DNA from: CAZAOY01 sp964486925
Lineage (GTDB): Bacteria > Bacillota > Clostridia > Oscillospirales > Ruminococcaceae
Reading direction: 5' to 3'
Length of the DNA: 7,953 nucleotides
Assembly: GCA_964486925.1 (NCBI GenBank)
Contig: CAZAOY010000079.1
Span: forward strand, 1 to 7,953
Both the position numbers and the translations under genes were made by a program. Below are positions 1 through 5,510 of this stretch, in pieces. Each line of letters opens with the position of its first letter. Position 1 is the stretch's first letter. The notes under the pieces are model-generated. The model saw nothing but the letters and a program-made list of their open reading frames with translations, made no database searches and was not told the DNA's origin.

Positions 1-93
1 TTTATAAGAGGATTTTAAAATGTCACAAATATGTCACATGATAGGGGAAGTACCTTTGCTGTGGGTGTAGTAGTTTTGATTTAAAATGGTGAT

Positions 94-130
94 AAAAAAG
101 AGATAACCCGTCAAAAGATGAGTTATCTCT
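94..130 (-). terminator. Rho-independent terminator, minus strand
   Basis: On the minus strand, AGAGATAAC (130-122) pairs with GTTATCTCT (107-99). A short inner TCA/TGA pair lies in the loop, and a run of five to six T follows (99-94). It would stop leftward transcripts, including any read-through of the candidate small RNA starting near 329. On the plus strand no T-run follows the stem, so it is one-directional. Confidence 0.7.
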
Positions 131-164
131 ACAGTTGCTATGGAATTAGTAGTTCTACGTCAAT

Positions 165-198
165 GCGTTTACTATAGATACTGGGCTATAGTAAACGC
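165..198. repeat. Perfect 13-bp inverted repeat (hairpin)
   Basis: GCGTTTACTATAG (165-177) is exactly complementary to CTATAGTAAACGC (186-198) around an 8-nt loop. Neither strand has a T-run right after the stem, so it is not a standard terminator. It lies between two terminator-like stems inside the possible long form of the minus-strand transcript starting near 329. It could be a structural RNA element, an operator or the relic of a small repeat; the sequence does not decide. Confidence 0.65.
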
Positions 199-233
199 CC
201 ATAATTATTGTATTTAAACGAATCATTAATAAC

Positions 234-280
234 AAAAAGAAATAATCCGTCTAACTTCCACATAATACGGATTATTTTTT
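234..280. terminator. Bidirectional terminator hairpin
   Basis: AATAATCCGT (241-250) pairs perfectly with ACGGATTATT (267-276) around a 16-nt loop. On the plus strand the stem runs into six T including its own end (275-280). On the minus strand it is followed by TC and then five T (238-234). It is the first stop for the minus-strand transcript starting near 329. Confidence 0.7.
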
Positions 281-329
281 AATTATCTTAACTTGTGGGA
301 GCGTACCGTTTACAGGTAGCACTCTTTCT
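235..329 (-). ncRNA. Candidate small RNA of about 95 nt, family unknown
   Basis: A perfect-consensus minus-strand promoter (336-364) would start RNA near 329. The transcript first forms a hairpin in which GAGTGCTACC (324-315) pairs, with one small mismatch or bulge, with GGTACGCTC (307-299). It then reaches the terminator stem 276-241 with its T-run at 238-234, giving about 95 nt. Read-through would end at the next terminator (130-94), giving about 235 nt. The only ATG-started frames in this stretch are 25 codons or shorter and lack a ribosome binding site. I do not recognise a known RNA family. Promoter and terminator are seen directly; that the product is a functional small RNA is inference. 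Confidence 0.45.
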
Positions 330-335
330 GTTTTT

Positions 336-364
336 ATTATACACCATAACTCCCAATTTGTCAA
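336..364 (-). promoter_or_regulatory. Consensus sigma-A promoter, minus strand
   Basis: On the minus strand, TTGACA (364-359) and TATAAT (341-336) are separated by exactly 17 bp, a perfect match to the housekeeping consensus. No gene of usable size follows before two terminator-like hairpins. This is the main reason for calling a small RNA at 235-329. Confidence 0.8.
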
Positions 365-585
365 AAGCTATTTTACATATAAAAACTAATTGACCTATTT
401 ATCATAAACCTAGCTTTAGCTATTATTCATAGTATAATATTAAATTTTTGGTAATCCATCTAAATTGCAATATACAGATTTGCTTATCTACAAATAGCTA
501 CGTTTATGCTTAATAATGATAAAAAATCGATGTTAATTTCAAAAAGTTACAGCTAGAGTCGTTACTCACATAAGCTAAACTACCA
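365..585. other. AT-rich intergenic stretch without identified gene
   Basis: This is the space between the minus-strand promoter at 336-364 and the stop codon of the FliD-like gene at 586. No open frame with a ribosome binding site stands out. The expected terminator of the FliD-like gene is not obvious: only a weak GAGT/ACTC stem near 558-569 followed by T-rich sequence was noticed. A lone TATAAT near 435 lacks a -35 partner. Confidence 0.5.
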
Positions 586-1227
586 CTAAACCTTAAAGTT
601 AACCCCATCAAAGCTTGTCGCTTGATACGAACTTACAACCTTGTCAAGCGCTACCCTGCGCTCGATGTAGTAGGATTTATCGGCGACCTTGGTTAAAAAT
701 CCGTCCTTAGCGTTAAAAAGCTCTCGTACCTTTGATATGTCAGCGGATTCTAGCTTTTTTGTGTCAAGCTCTAAACTGCCGTCGGTTTTATAGGTAATCC
801 CTATCTTAGAAAGCTCAGCGCTTGCGGCGGATACCTGCGTTTTTAGCTCCTTTGCGTAACCCTTGTAGGTCTTGTTGTCGGTACCCTCCATAGCGGACAA
901 CAGTGCGTTGTAGTCCGACACAAAGGACTTAATCTCGTCGGTGAGCGCTTTGTCCACCTTGTCCTTACCCTCAAAGAGGTTTCCCTTGCTACTGCTTTGA
1001 AGCTTGTTAGTATGTACCGAAAGATCCTTAGCGGCGGAGGTTATCCTGTCAAAGGAGGCGGTAACTATCGATGATAACGGGTTTTTCGCCGTGGACTTGT
1101 TGCTAACCACACTATAGTAGGATTTATTAGCGGCACCGCCACCGTTGTTGGCGGTCGATTTTCTAACGTACGACATCCTGCGGGTAGATAACTCCAGTCT
1201 GCCCACACCAAAACTTCCAAATTTCAT
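586..1227 (-). CDS. Orphan FliD C-terminal-like protein
   Basis: This is a 213-residue protein of unassigned function. Residues 98-113 (IKSFVSDYNALLSAM region), 142-159 (GITYKTDGSLELDTKKL) and 167-184 (VRELFNAKDGFLTKVADK) follow the pattern of the FliD C-terminal domain of the flagellar filament cap: a helical 'FV..YNALLS' segment, a 'lGIt...DGsL.lD..kL' segment, then 'v..LF...dGf'. The FliD N-terminal half is missing, there is no signal peptide or membrane segment, and no flagellar gene is visible nearby. The N-terminus (1-50) is Ser/Asn/Gly-rich and probably disordered. The ATG start is supported by AGGTGAGGTG ending about 6 nt upstream. The gene has its own promoter at 1371-1399 and a leader of about 135 nt. 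The coding call is firm; the FliD resemblance is by eye, and a role in flagella is not implied. Confidence 0.75.
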   Translation of the reverse strand: MKFGSFGVGRLELSTRRMSYVRKSTANNGGGAANKSYYSVVSNKSTAKNPLSSIVTASFDRITSAAKDLSVHTNKLQSSSKGNLFEGKDKVDKALTDEIKSFVSDYNALLSAMEGTDNKTYKGYAKELKTQVSAASAELSKIGITYKTDGSLELDTKKLESADISKVRELFNAKDGFLTKVADKSYYIERRVALDKVVSSYQATSFDGVNFKV

Positions 1228-1370
1228 AACTGCACCTCACCTGAATGTTTTTATGTAAACCGCGGTAGAACAAACACAAAACAGACATAAAGCTGTACCT
1301 ATGTAGCTGTCCTACCTTAAATTAGAAAGCCTAGAAGGCATTACTATGAAACACGCCCTTTTCTGTCTTT

Positions 1371-1399
1371 ATTGTACCACAAAAATCACCATTTGTAAA
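1371..1399 (-). promoter_or_regulatory. Extended -10 promoter of the FliD-like gene
   Basis: On the minus strand, TTTACA (1399-1394) and TACAAT (1376-1371) are spaced by 17 bp, with TGG directly before the -10 (extended -10 TGn). Transcription would start near 1364 and leave a leader of about 135 nt before the ATG at 1227. Two phased repeats sit 7 bp upstream of the -35. Confidence 0.7.
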
Positions 1400-1406
1400 G
1401 GAAAAT

Positions 1407-1441
1407 ATCGTAAAAGGTAGGATTTTTATCGTAAACGGTAG
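1407..1441 (-). promoter_or_regulatory. Paired direct repeats, LytTR-like operator candidate
   Basis: Read on the plus strand, ATCGTAAAAGGTAG (1407-1420) and ATCGTAAACGGTAG (1428-1441) match at 13 of 14 positions with a 21-bp period, about two helical turns. On the minus strand their cores are ACCTTTTAC and ACCGTTTAC. The latter fits 8 of 9 positions of the LytTR (AgrA/ComE-type) half-site pattern [TA][AC][CA]GTTN[AG][TG]. They lie just upstream of the -35 of the FliD-like gene, where such activators bind. The repeats are seen directly; the regulator class is inference, and no LytTR gene is in the window. Confidence 0.5.
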
Positions 1442-1476
1442 CGTTAAAAGGGGGGAGGATTTGTTGGTTGTACAAA

Positions 1477-1909
1477 CTATAGGGATAACACGCTAATCGC
1501 CAGAATAATTCCCGTATTGAATAGTGGATTTTACAAAAAAACTGAAGATATCTGTCCACCTTAGGATGGTAAACCACCACACATACATGAGAGGTAAAAG
1601 TATATTGGTTACAGGTAAGACTGGGATAATCGAGATTACAATACTGCGTACCACAGATTCCCAAAAGGTGTAGTCCGAAATTAGCATTAGCACCACCGAA
1701 AGCGCCAAGCCAAACTCCTTTCGATGTACCACATCCCATACAAACTGCTCCGATATTCGGATGGGTAGTAAAGAGAAACTGCTCTGCATTAGCGCATAGG
1801 CGGTTTCATAGGAGGCAACTGCGTTTGCAAACAGCACGCTAAAGGTTCCAAGCAGGCTATCGAAAAGGCAATTCCATACAATTTTACCGTTTGGTAAAGG
1901 ATTATCTAT
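1477..1909 (-). pseudogene. Decayed ABC permease remnant (spermidine/putrescine-type)
   Basis: One minus-strand frame is open from 1909 to a TAG at 1493. It carries a stretch typical of the C-terminal part of BPD_transp_1 permeases of spermidine/putrescine-type importers: LGTFSVLFANAVASYETAYA, then SFSLLPIRI and a hydrophobic 'GLALSVVLMLI' segment. No ATG with a ribosome binding site precedes it, and a stop lies in frame at 1912-1910, so the N-terminal half and the EAA loop are gone. After the conserved part the sequence drifts. A second permease-like piece, NPLFNTGIILAISVLSL, reads in another frame at 1530-1477, pointing to a frameshift and perhaps fusion of the remains of two adjacent permease genes. 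The MsrAB promoter overlaps its left-over upstream edge. It is probably non-functional. Family assignment is by recall of the motif pattern. Confidence 0.6.
1883..1898. repeat. Small dyad upstream of the msrAB promoter
   Basis: TTTACC (1883-1888) is complementary to GGTAAA (1893-1898) around GTTT. It ends 10 bp before the -35 of the plus-strand promoter and contains ACCGTTTGG, which fits all 9 positions of the LytTR half-site pattern. It could be an operator, but a second phased half-site is not clear, and it also falls inside the permease remnant. Confidence 0.35.
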
Positions 1910-1937
1910 TTACCTTACATCTAATTTATGGTATAAT
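1909..1937 (+). promoter_or_regulatory. Extended -10 promoter for msrAB
   Basis: TTTACC (1909-1914) and TATAAT (1932-1937) have a 17-bp spacer, with TGG just before the -10. A purine-rich ribosome binding site, AGAAGAAGGAAA, ends at 1955 directly before the assembly gap. The msrAB start codon therefore lies within the first bases of the gap, and the 5' leader is very short. Confidence 0.75.
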
Positions 1938-1955
1938 AAACACAGAAGAAGGAAA

Positions 1956-2055
1956 NNNNNNNNNNNNNNNNNNNNNNNNNNNNNNNNNNNNNNNNNNNNN
2001 NNNNNNNNNNNNNNNNNNNNNNNNNNNNNNNNNNNNNNNNNNNNNNNNNNNNNNN
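1956..2055. other. Assembly gap of 100 N
   Basis: A run of exactly 100 N, the conventional filler for a gap of unknown size. It hides the start codon and N-terminus of the Trx-MsrA-MsrB protein, including any signal peptide or membrane anchor that would place the enzyme inside or outside the cell. Confidence 0.95.
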
Positions 2056-2056
2056 A

Positions 2057-3426
2057 TTTAGGTTTACAGATTTTGAAGGGAATACCGTTTCGCTCGCGGA
2101 TTTTTCGGGCGAGAGGGTATATATAAAATTTTGGGCGTCATGGTGCTCGATCTGCCTTAGTACGCTATCCCAGACGGGTGAGCTGTCGAGGGAGGATAAC
2201 GGTATTAGGGTAATTACCGTTGTCGCTCCTGATTATAACGGCGAAAAACCTGCTAAGGAATTTATCGACTGGTATAAGGGGCTTGGATACACCGATGTAA
2301 CGGTGCTGTTTGATAATAACGGCAGGTATATGAACGAGCTTGGGGTGCGCTCCTTCCCGTCCTCCGCCTACATCGATACCGATGGCTCGCTGATAAAGCT
2401 TTCGGTAGGGCATACCCCAAACCATACCATTAAACAGGTGTTTAACCAGAACGAAGCTACCCCTTCCTTACCTAAGGAAACAGCAGTACAGGGTGATATA
2501 CCTGCTACAGCAAATCCAGACTCTGTTAGTACCATCTACCTTGCGGGCGGGTGCTTTTGGGGGGTTGAGGAGTATATGTCGAGGATTCCTGGGGTGATTG
2601 ACGCCCGCTCGGGTTACGCTAATGGCAAAACCATAAACCCAACCTACGAGGAGGTCTGTCACAACAACACAGGTCACGCTGAAACAGTATTGGTGGAGTA
2701 CGACAGCAAAAAGCTGCCCCTAAACCTGCTACTCCAGTCCTTCTTTACGATAATCGACCCAACCAGAGCGGACGGACAGGGCGGCGATATCGGCTCGCAG
2801 TACCGCACAGGTGTCTACTATACAGATGAGAAGGATATCGCTACTATAAACGAGGAGATGGCGGCACTACAAAAAAGGTACAACACCGCCATTGTGACGG
2901 AGGTTCTGCCGCTATCAAACTTCTACCTCGCCGAGGACTACCACCAAGACTATCTTAAGAAGAACCCTAACGGCTACTGCCACGTCGACCTAACAAACGC
3001 AAAACAGACAGCGCTAAAAAACCTAATTAACAGCAAAAGCTACAACGTACCATCAAAGCAGGAGCTAAAGGCAAAGCTAACCGATATCCAGTACAGTGTA
3101 ACCCAAGAAAACGACACCGAAAGAGCCTTCACAAGCGAATACTTTGAAAACCACGAGAAGGGGATCTATCTGGATATTGTAAGCGGAGAACCGCTATTCT
3201 CGTCGGCAGACAAGTATGATTCTGGTTGCGGCTGGCCTAGCTTTACAAAGCCGTTAATCCCAGAGGTTGTCACAGAACACAACGATACAAGCTATAATAT
3301 GGTTCGCACCGAGGTGAGGAGCAGAACCGCCGATATCCACCTAGGCCATGTGTTTAACGACGGCCCGAAGGATAAAGGCGGCCGCAGATACTGCATTAAC
3401 GGCGCGTCTATAAAGTTTATCCCGTA
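2057..3426 (+). CDS. Trx-MsrA-MsrB fusion, both ends in gaps
   Basis: Reduces methionine S- and R-sulfoxides in oxidised proteins, using its own thioredoxin-like domain as electron relay. Domains in order, counted from the first visible codon: thioredoxin/TlpA-like domain with redox motif WCSIC (Cys30, Cys33); MsrA with GGCFWG, whose catalytic Cys is encoded at 2552-2554, and a downstream NPNGYC cysteine that probably resolves it; MsrB with SGCGWPSF and RYCIN, whose catalytic Cys is encoded at 3392-3394. The paired CxxC zinc sites of many MsrBs are absent (VSGEPLF, ADIHLGHVF), as in Neisseria PilB, which shares this domain order. The start codon is inside the first gap. The end, a few residues after KFIP, is inside the second; the last visible codon is TAN, which could be Tyr or stop. 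Promoter and ribosome binding site lie at 1909-1955. The N-terminus is hidden, so location is unknown. Confidence 0.93.
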
Positions 3427-3526
3427 NNNNNNNNNNNNNNNNNNNNNNNNNNNNNNNNNNNNNNNNNNNNNNNNNNNNNNNNNNNNNNNNNNNNNNNNNN
3501 NNNNNNNNNNNNNNNNNNNNNNNNNN
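3427..3526. other. Assembly gap of 100 N between convergent genes
   Basis: A second run of exactly 100 N. The MsrB end enters from the left and the partner gene of the XRE regulator enters from the right on the opposite strand. A normal-length partner gene plus the MsrB tail and a terminator would usually need more than 100 bp, so the true gap is probably larger. Confidence 0.95.
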
Positions 3527-3568
3527 TCTAATCCAAAGTTGTCTTTCATCAAGATTTTGCTTTGTCAT
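3527..3568 (-). CDS. Start of XRE partner gene, cut by gap
   Basis: Only 14 codons are visible, beginning MTKQNLDERQLWIR, before the gap. The start is well supported: GGAGGAG, embedded in the last codons of the XRE gene, sits 7-8 nt before the ATG, and only 1 nt separates the XRE stop from this start, so the two are translationally coupled. In Firmicutes, small XRE regulators of this size are often followed by a small membrane protein gene with a short charged N-terminus. The visible residues would fit that, but the membrane part is not in the sequence and the function cannot be told. Confidence 0.65.
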
Positions 3569-3569
3569 T

Positions 3570-3770
3570 TTAATTCTCCTCCCAAAATAGTTCATCAAGT
3601 GTTTTGCCAAGTACCTTGCAGATTGCTTTGCATAGTTTGATAGTCGGGTTGTACTCGCCCTGCTCGATAGCGTTCATCGTCTGGCGAGATACCCCCACAG
3701 CCTCGGCTAGATCCTTCTGCGACAGATCCAAAGCGGCTCTTGCAGATTTTATCCGTAGATTTTTTGCCAT
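3570..3770 (-). CDS. Small XRE-family transcriptional regulator
   Basis: A 66-residue protein that is essentially one Cro/C1-type helix-turn-helix. Helix 1 is IKSARAALDLS; helices 2 and 3 follow as QKDLAEAVGVSRQTMNAIEQ (residues 19-38), where SRQTMNAIE is the recognition helix; the usual 'G.YNPTIKLCKAICKVLGKTLDELF' tail completes it. The length is normal for this stand-alone class, which lacks a sensing domain. The ATG at 3770 is preceded by AGGTGAT at good spacing. The promoter (3788-3816) carries a dyad over its -35, so autorepression is likely. It is transcribed with the gene beginning at 3568, whose protein probably shares its pathway. The DNA target and signal are unknown. Confidence 0.92.
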   Translation of the reverse strand: MAKNLRIKSARAALDLSQKDLAEAVGVSRQTMNAIEQGEYNPTIKLCKAICKVLGKTLDELFWEEN

Positions 3771-3787
3771 ATCATCACCTCATATAT

Positions 3788-3816
3788 ATATTAACATATA
3801 CTATTCAAAATGTCAA
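3788..3816 (-). promoter_or_regulatory. Sigma-A promoter of the XRE gene
   Basis: On the minus strand, TTGACA (3816-3811) and TAATAT (3793-3788) are separated by 17 bp. Transcription would start near 3781, only about 10 nt before the start codon at 3770, so the 5' leader is minimal and the ribosome binding site begins almost at once. Confidence 0.8.
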
Positions 3817-3828
3817 GTATATATGACA
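3811..3828. promoter_or_regulatory. Dyad operator overlapping the XRE promoter -35
   Basis: TGTCA (3811-3815) and TGACA (3824-3828) form a perfect 5-bp dyad with an 8-bp centre, and the left arm is part of the -35 TTGACA. This size and place suit binding of an XRE dimer and suggest self-repression. The dyad is seen directly; the binder is inferred from position. Confidence 0.55.
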
Positions 3829-3991
3829 AATATCTTTATATATTTTACAACGAAAAGCATTCTTATTAAATCTACTACCAAGCTATAACTACAAATTAAA
3901 GAATTGCCATTAACTATTTTACAGGGTTACTGTGGTATATATCGGTAAAAGCTGTCCAATTTTAAGAAACTATTAACTTTGGTATACTTTA

Positions 3992-4020
3992 TTGACAGCC
4001 AAACTGTAAAGTGATATAAT
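3992..4020 (+). promoter_or_regulatory. Consensus promoter of the MarR-ABC operon
   Basis: TTGACA (3992-3997) and TATAAT (4015-4020) are separated by 17 bp, with TGA just before the -10 (extended -10). This is a full match to the housekeeping consensus, as expected for a strong promoter held down by a repressor. The start point would be near 4027. The stretch from 3829 to 3991, between this promoter and the divergent XRE promoter, shows no gene or clear signal. Confidence 0.85.
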
Positions 4021-4045
4021 GTTAATGTCTTAACTGTTAAGTGAT
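4002..4045 (+). promoter_or_regulatory. MarR operator candidate: palindrome and repeat
   Basis: CTTAACTGTTAAG (4029-4041) is a perfect 6+1+6 palindrome directly after the expected start of transcription. It is part of AACTGTTAAGTGAT (4032-4045), a 13-of-14 copy of AACTGTAAAGTGAT (4002-4015), which spans the promoter spacer up to the -10. The repeat period is 30 bp. Two copies, one between -35 and -10 and one just past the start point, fit repression by the MarR protein encoded immediately downstream. The binder is inferred. Confidence 0.6.
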
Positions 4046-4078
4046 GATATTTTGTCGTTTTAGGGGGTGAATTGCATA

Positions 4079-4555
4079 GTGAATGATGAGATTAACAGTC
4101 AAAAGGAGCGGCTGGTTGAGGCATTCTTTAGGATAAAAAAGCTTGTAACCTCCTTTCCCGATAATCTGGGGACACATATGAGGGAGCTTGATATTAGCAT
4201 GACGGAGTTTACGTTAATGCAGGCAATCCGTCATAACTCTTTGGAGTCTAAGAGTAACATCGACCTGACCCATGTGCAAAAATCCCTTTTTATCACAAAA
4301 TCCGCTATCTCCCAAATGCTTGGAGTGCTTGAAAAAAAGGGTTATATCAATCGGGATATCGATAAGGCTAACCGACGAAAGCTGATTGTAACGCTGACAG
4401 AAAAAGGGGAAAATGCATTAAAATGTGTAGAGGATGTCTTTGACAGAAGGATTGAAAGGATTATTAAACAGCTAGGCAAAGAGGATACCGAGCAGTTTAT
4501 TAGAAGCATTAGCAAGATAGGCCTTGTGTTAGAGGATGAGATAAACAATTCTTGA
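4079..4555 (+). CDS. MarR-family winged-helix regulator
   Basis: A dimeric DNA-binding regulator, probably the ligand- or stress-released repressor of its own operon. With the GTG at 4079 as start it has 158 residues, normal for MarR. An earlier in-frame GTG at 4067 lies inside the AGGGGGTGA ribosome binding site (4062-4070), so 4079 with 8 nt spacing is preferred. The dimerisation helix fills roughly residues 5-30. The wHTH follows: 'SMTEFTLMQAI' (40-50), 'SLFITKSAISQMLGVLEKKG' (69-88, recognition helix around SAISQMLGVLEKKG), then a wing with D95...R99 R100 as in the DxxxxR(R) pattern. A C-terminal helix (about 112-158) completes the dimer interface. It has one cysteine (Cys116), so a two-cysteine redox switch within a subunit is excluded. 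Its stop is 13 nt before the first ABC gene, and an operator-like palindrome lies at its promoter. Confidence 0.92.
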   Translation: MNDEINSQKERLVEAFFRIKKLVTSFPDNLGTHMRELDISMTEFTLMQAIRHNSLESKSNIDLTHVQKSLFITKSAISQMLGVLEKKGYINRDIDKANRRKLIVTLTEKGENALKCVEDVFDRRIERIIKQLGKEDTEQFIRSISKIGLVLEDEINNS

Positions 4556-4568
4556 AAGGAGTTTTTAT

Positions 4569-5510
4569 ATGCCTGTTTTAAAGATAGAGCATTTAACTAA
4601 GGATTACGGCCATAACCGTGGAGTGTTTGATGTCTCTTTTGATGTAGAAAAGGGCGAGGTTTTTGGCTTTTTAGGCCCTAACGGTGCAGGAAAGACCACC
4701 ACCATCCGTCATATTATGGGTTTCTCCAAACCGCAAGAGGGGAATACCTTTGTAAACGGTAAAAACAGCTGGACACAGTATTACGAAAATCAAAGGGAGC
4801 TTGGATATCTTCCGGGGGAGATTGCACTTCCCGAAAACCTAACAGGATCGCAGTTTATAAAGATGATGGCACAGCTTAGAGGGATATCGGATCTGTCCCA
4901 CACCCAGTATCTGCTGAAAAAATTCGAGCTTGACCCCTCGGGCGGGCTTAAACGGATGTCACTCGGGATGAAACGAAAGCTAGCGATTGTAACAGCGTTT
5001 ATGCATGACCCCGACGTGCTTGTACTGGATGAACCAACCTCAGGGCTTGACCCGATTATGCAGGATGTCTTTATCGATTTTATCAAGGAGGAGAAGGCAA
5101 AGGGTAAGACGATACTGCTCTCAAGCCACATCTTTAACGAGGTGGACGCCACCTGCGATAGGATCGCTATAATCAAGGACGGACGGATAATCTCCACCGT
5201 TGTAGCGGACGATCTGCGGCATAACGAGAGCAAAACCTTTAAGGTTGAGTTTAACTCCGCAAACGAGTTTAACCGCTTTTGCACAAAGATTTTAGACACC
5301 CAGATGCTTGACGCAGTGCTGGTTAAGCCGCATAAAAATCAGGTTCATCTGCTTATTAACGATTCCGAGGTAAACCGATTCTTTAAGATAATATCGGGGT
5401 ACGACCTAAAGTTTATGACCGAGATTAAGTTTACGCTAGAGGATTACTTTATGAAGTTTTATGATAGAAGCCTAGATGATAAAGGGGGTGCTATCGATGT
5501 CGCTCATTAA
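4569..5510 (+). CDS. ABC-2 exporter ATP-binding protein, first paralog
   Basis: A 313-residue cytoplasmic ATPase that would power the permease encoded at 6406-7794. Walker A GPNGAGKTT (36-44), degenerate signature MSLGMKRKL (130-138) in place of LSGGQ, Walker B VLVLDEPTSGLDP (150-162), and H-loop SSH (His187) are all present, so ATP hydrolysis is expected. The Q-loop position reads YLPGEI, with Gly where Gln is canonical. A C-terminal domain of about 95 residues follows the H-loop region, as in multidrug/antibiotic exporters of the BcrA/NatA type. The start has AAAGGAG 7 nt upstream of the ATG. It is the second gene of the MarR operon, and its last 14 nt overlap the start of its paralog, implying coupled synthesis. 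The substrate is not evident; BcrA/NatA is a type comparison, not a named orthology. Confidence 0.93.
   Translation: MPVLKIEHLTKDYGHNRGVFDVSFDVEKGEVFGFLGPNGAGKTTTIRHIMGFSKPQEGNTFVNGKNSWTQYYENQRELGYLPGEIALPENLTGSQFIKMMAQLRGISDLSHTQYLLKKFELDPSGGLKRMSLGMKRKLAIVTAFMHDPDVLVLDEPTSGLDPIMQDVFIDFIKEEKAKGKTILLSSHIFNEVDATCDRIAIIKDGRIISTVVADDLRHNESKTFKVEFNSANEFNRFCTKILDTQMLDAVLVKPHKNQVHLLINDSEVNRFFKIISGYDLKFMTEIKFTLEDYFMKFYDRSLDDKGGAIDVAH

Noticed and set aside
1..60. A 16-codon frame from ATG at 20 (MSQICHMIGEVPLLWV) with a GAGGA upstream; a 12-residue tail ending at a TGA (39-41) in another frame; ATGTCACA repeated at 20-27 and 31-38.
   Set aside because: Too short to tell a leader peptide from chance, and the sequence upstream is outside the window. 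The two-copy repeat may be chance in AT-rich DNA.
99..324. CRISPR array, suggested by several hairpins in a row.
   Set aside because: The stems differ in sequence and spacing; there are no repeated units of 24-40 bp and no cas genes.
415..440. Possible plus-strand promoter with TATAAT near 435.
   Set aside because: No -35 hexamer stands 16-18 bp upstream, and no gene follows on the plus strand.
1228..1364. Long leader of the FliD-like gene as a riboswitch candidate.
   Set aside because: Only a weak GACAGCT/AGC...TGTC stem was found; no known riboswitch core and no terminator or anti-terminator pair is visible.
1386..1739. Minus-strand open frame of 117 codons.
   Set aside because: It runs through the FliD-like promoter and the permease remnant in another frame, has no ribosome binding site, and has a Cys/Tyr/Trp-rich composition unlike a real protein.
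2165..2677. Minus-strand open frames opposite the Trx-MsrA coding region.
   Set aside because: They are antisense shadows of a strongly conserved plus-strand gene, without ribosome binding sites or recognisable domains.
3604..3888. Plus-strand open frame of 94 codons.
   Set aside because: It is antisense to the XRE gene and reads through its promoter; the encoded sequence is low-complexity and has no domain.
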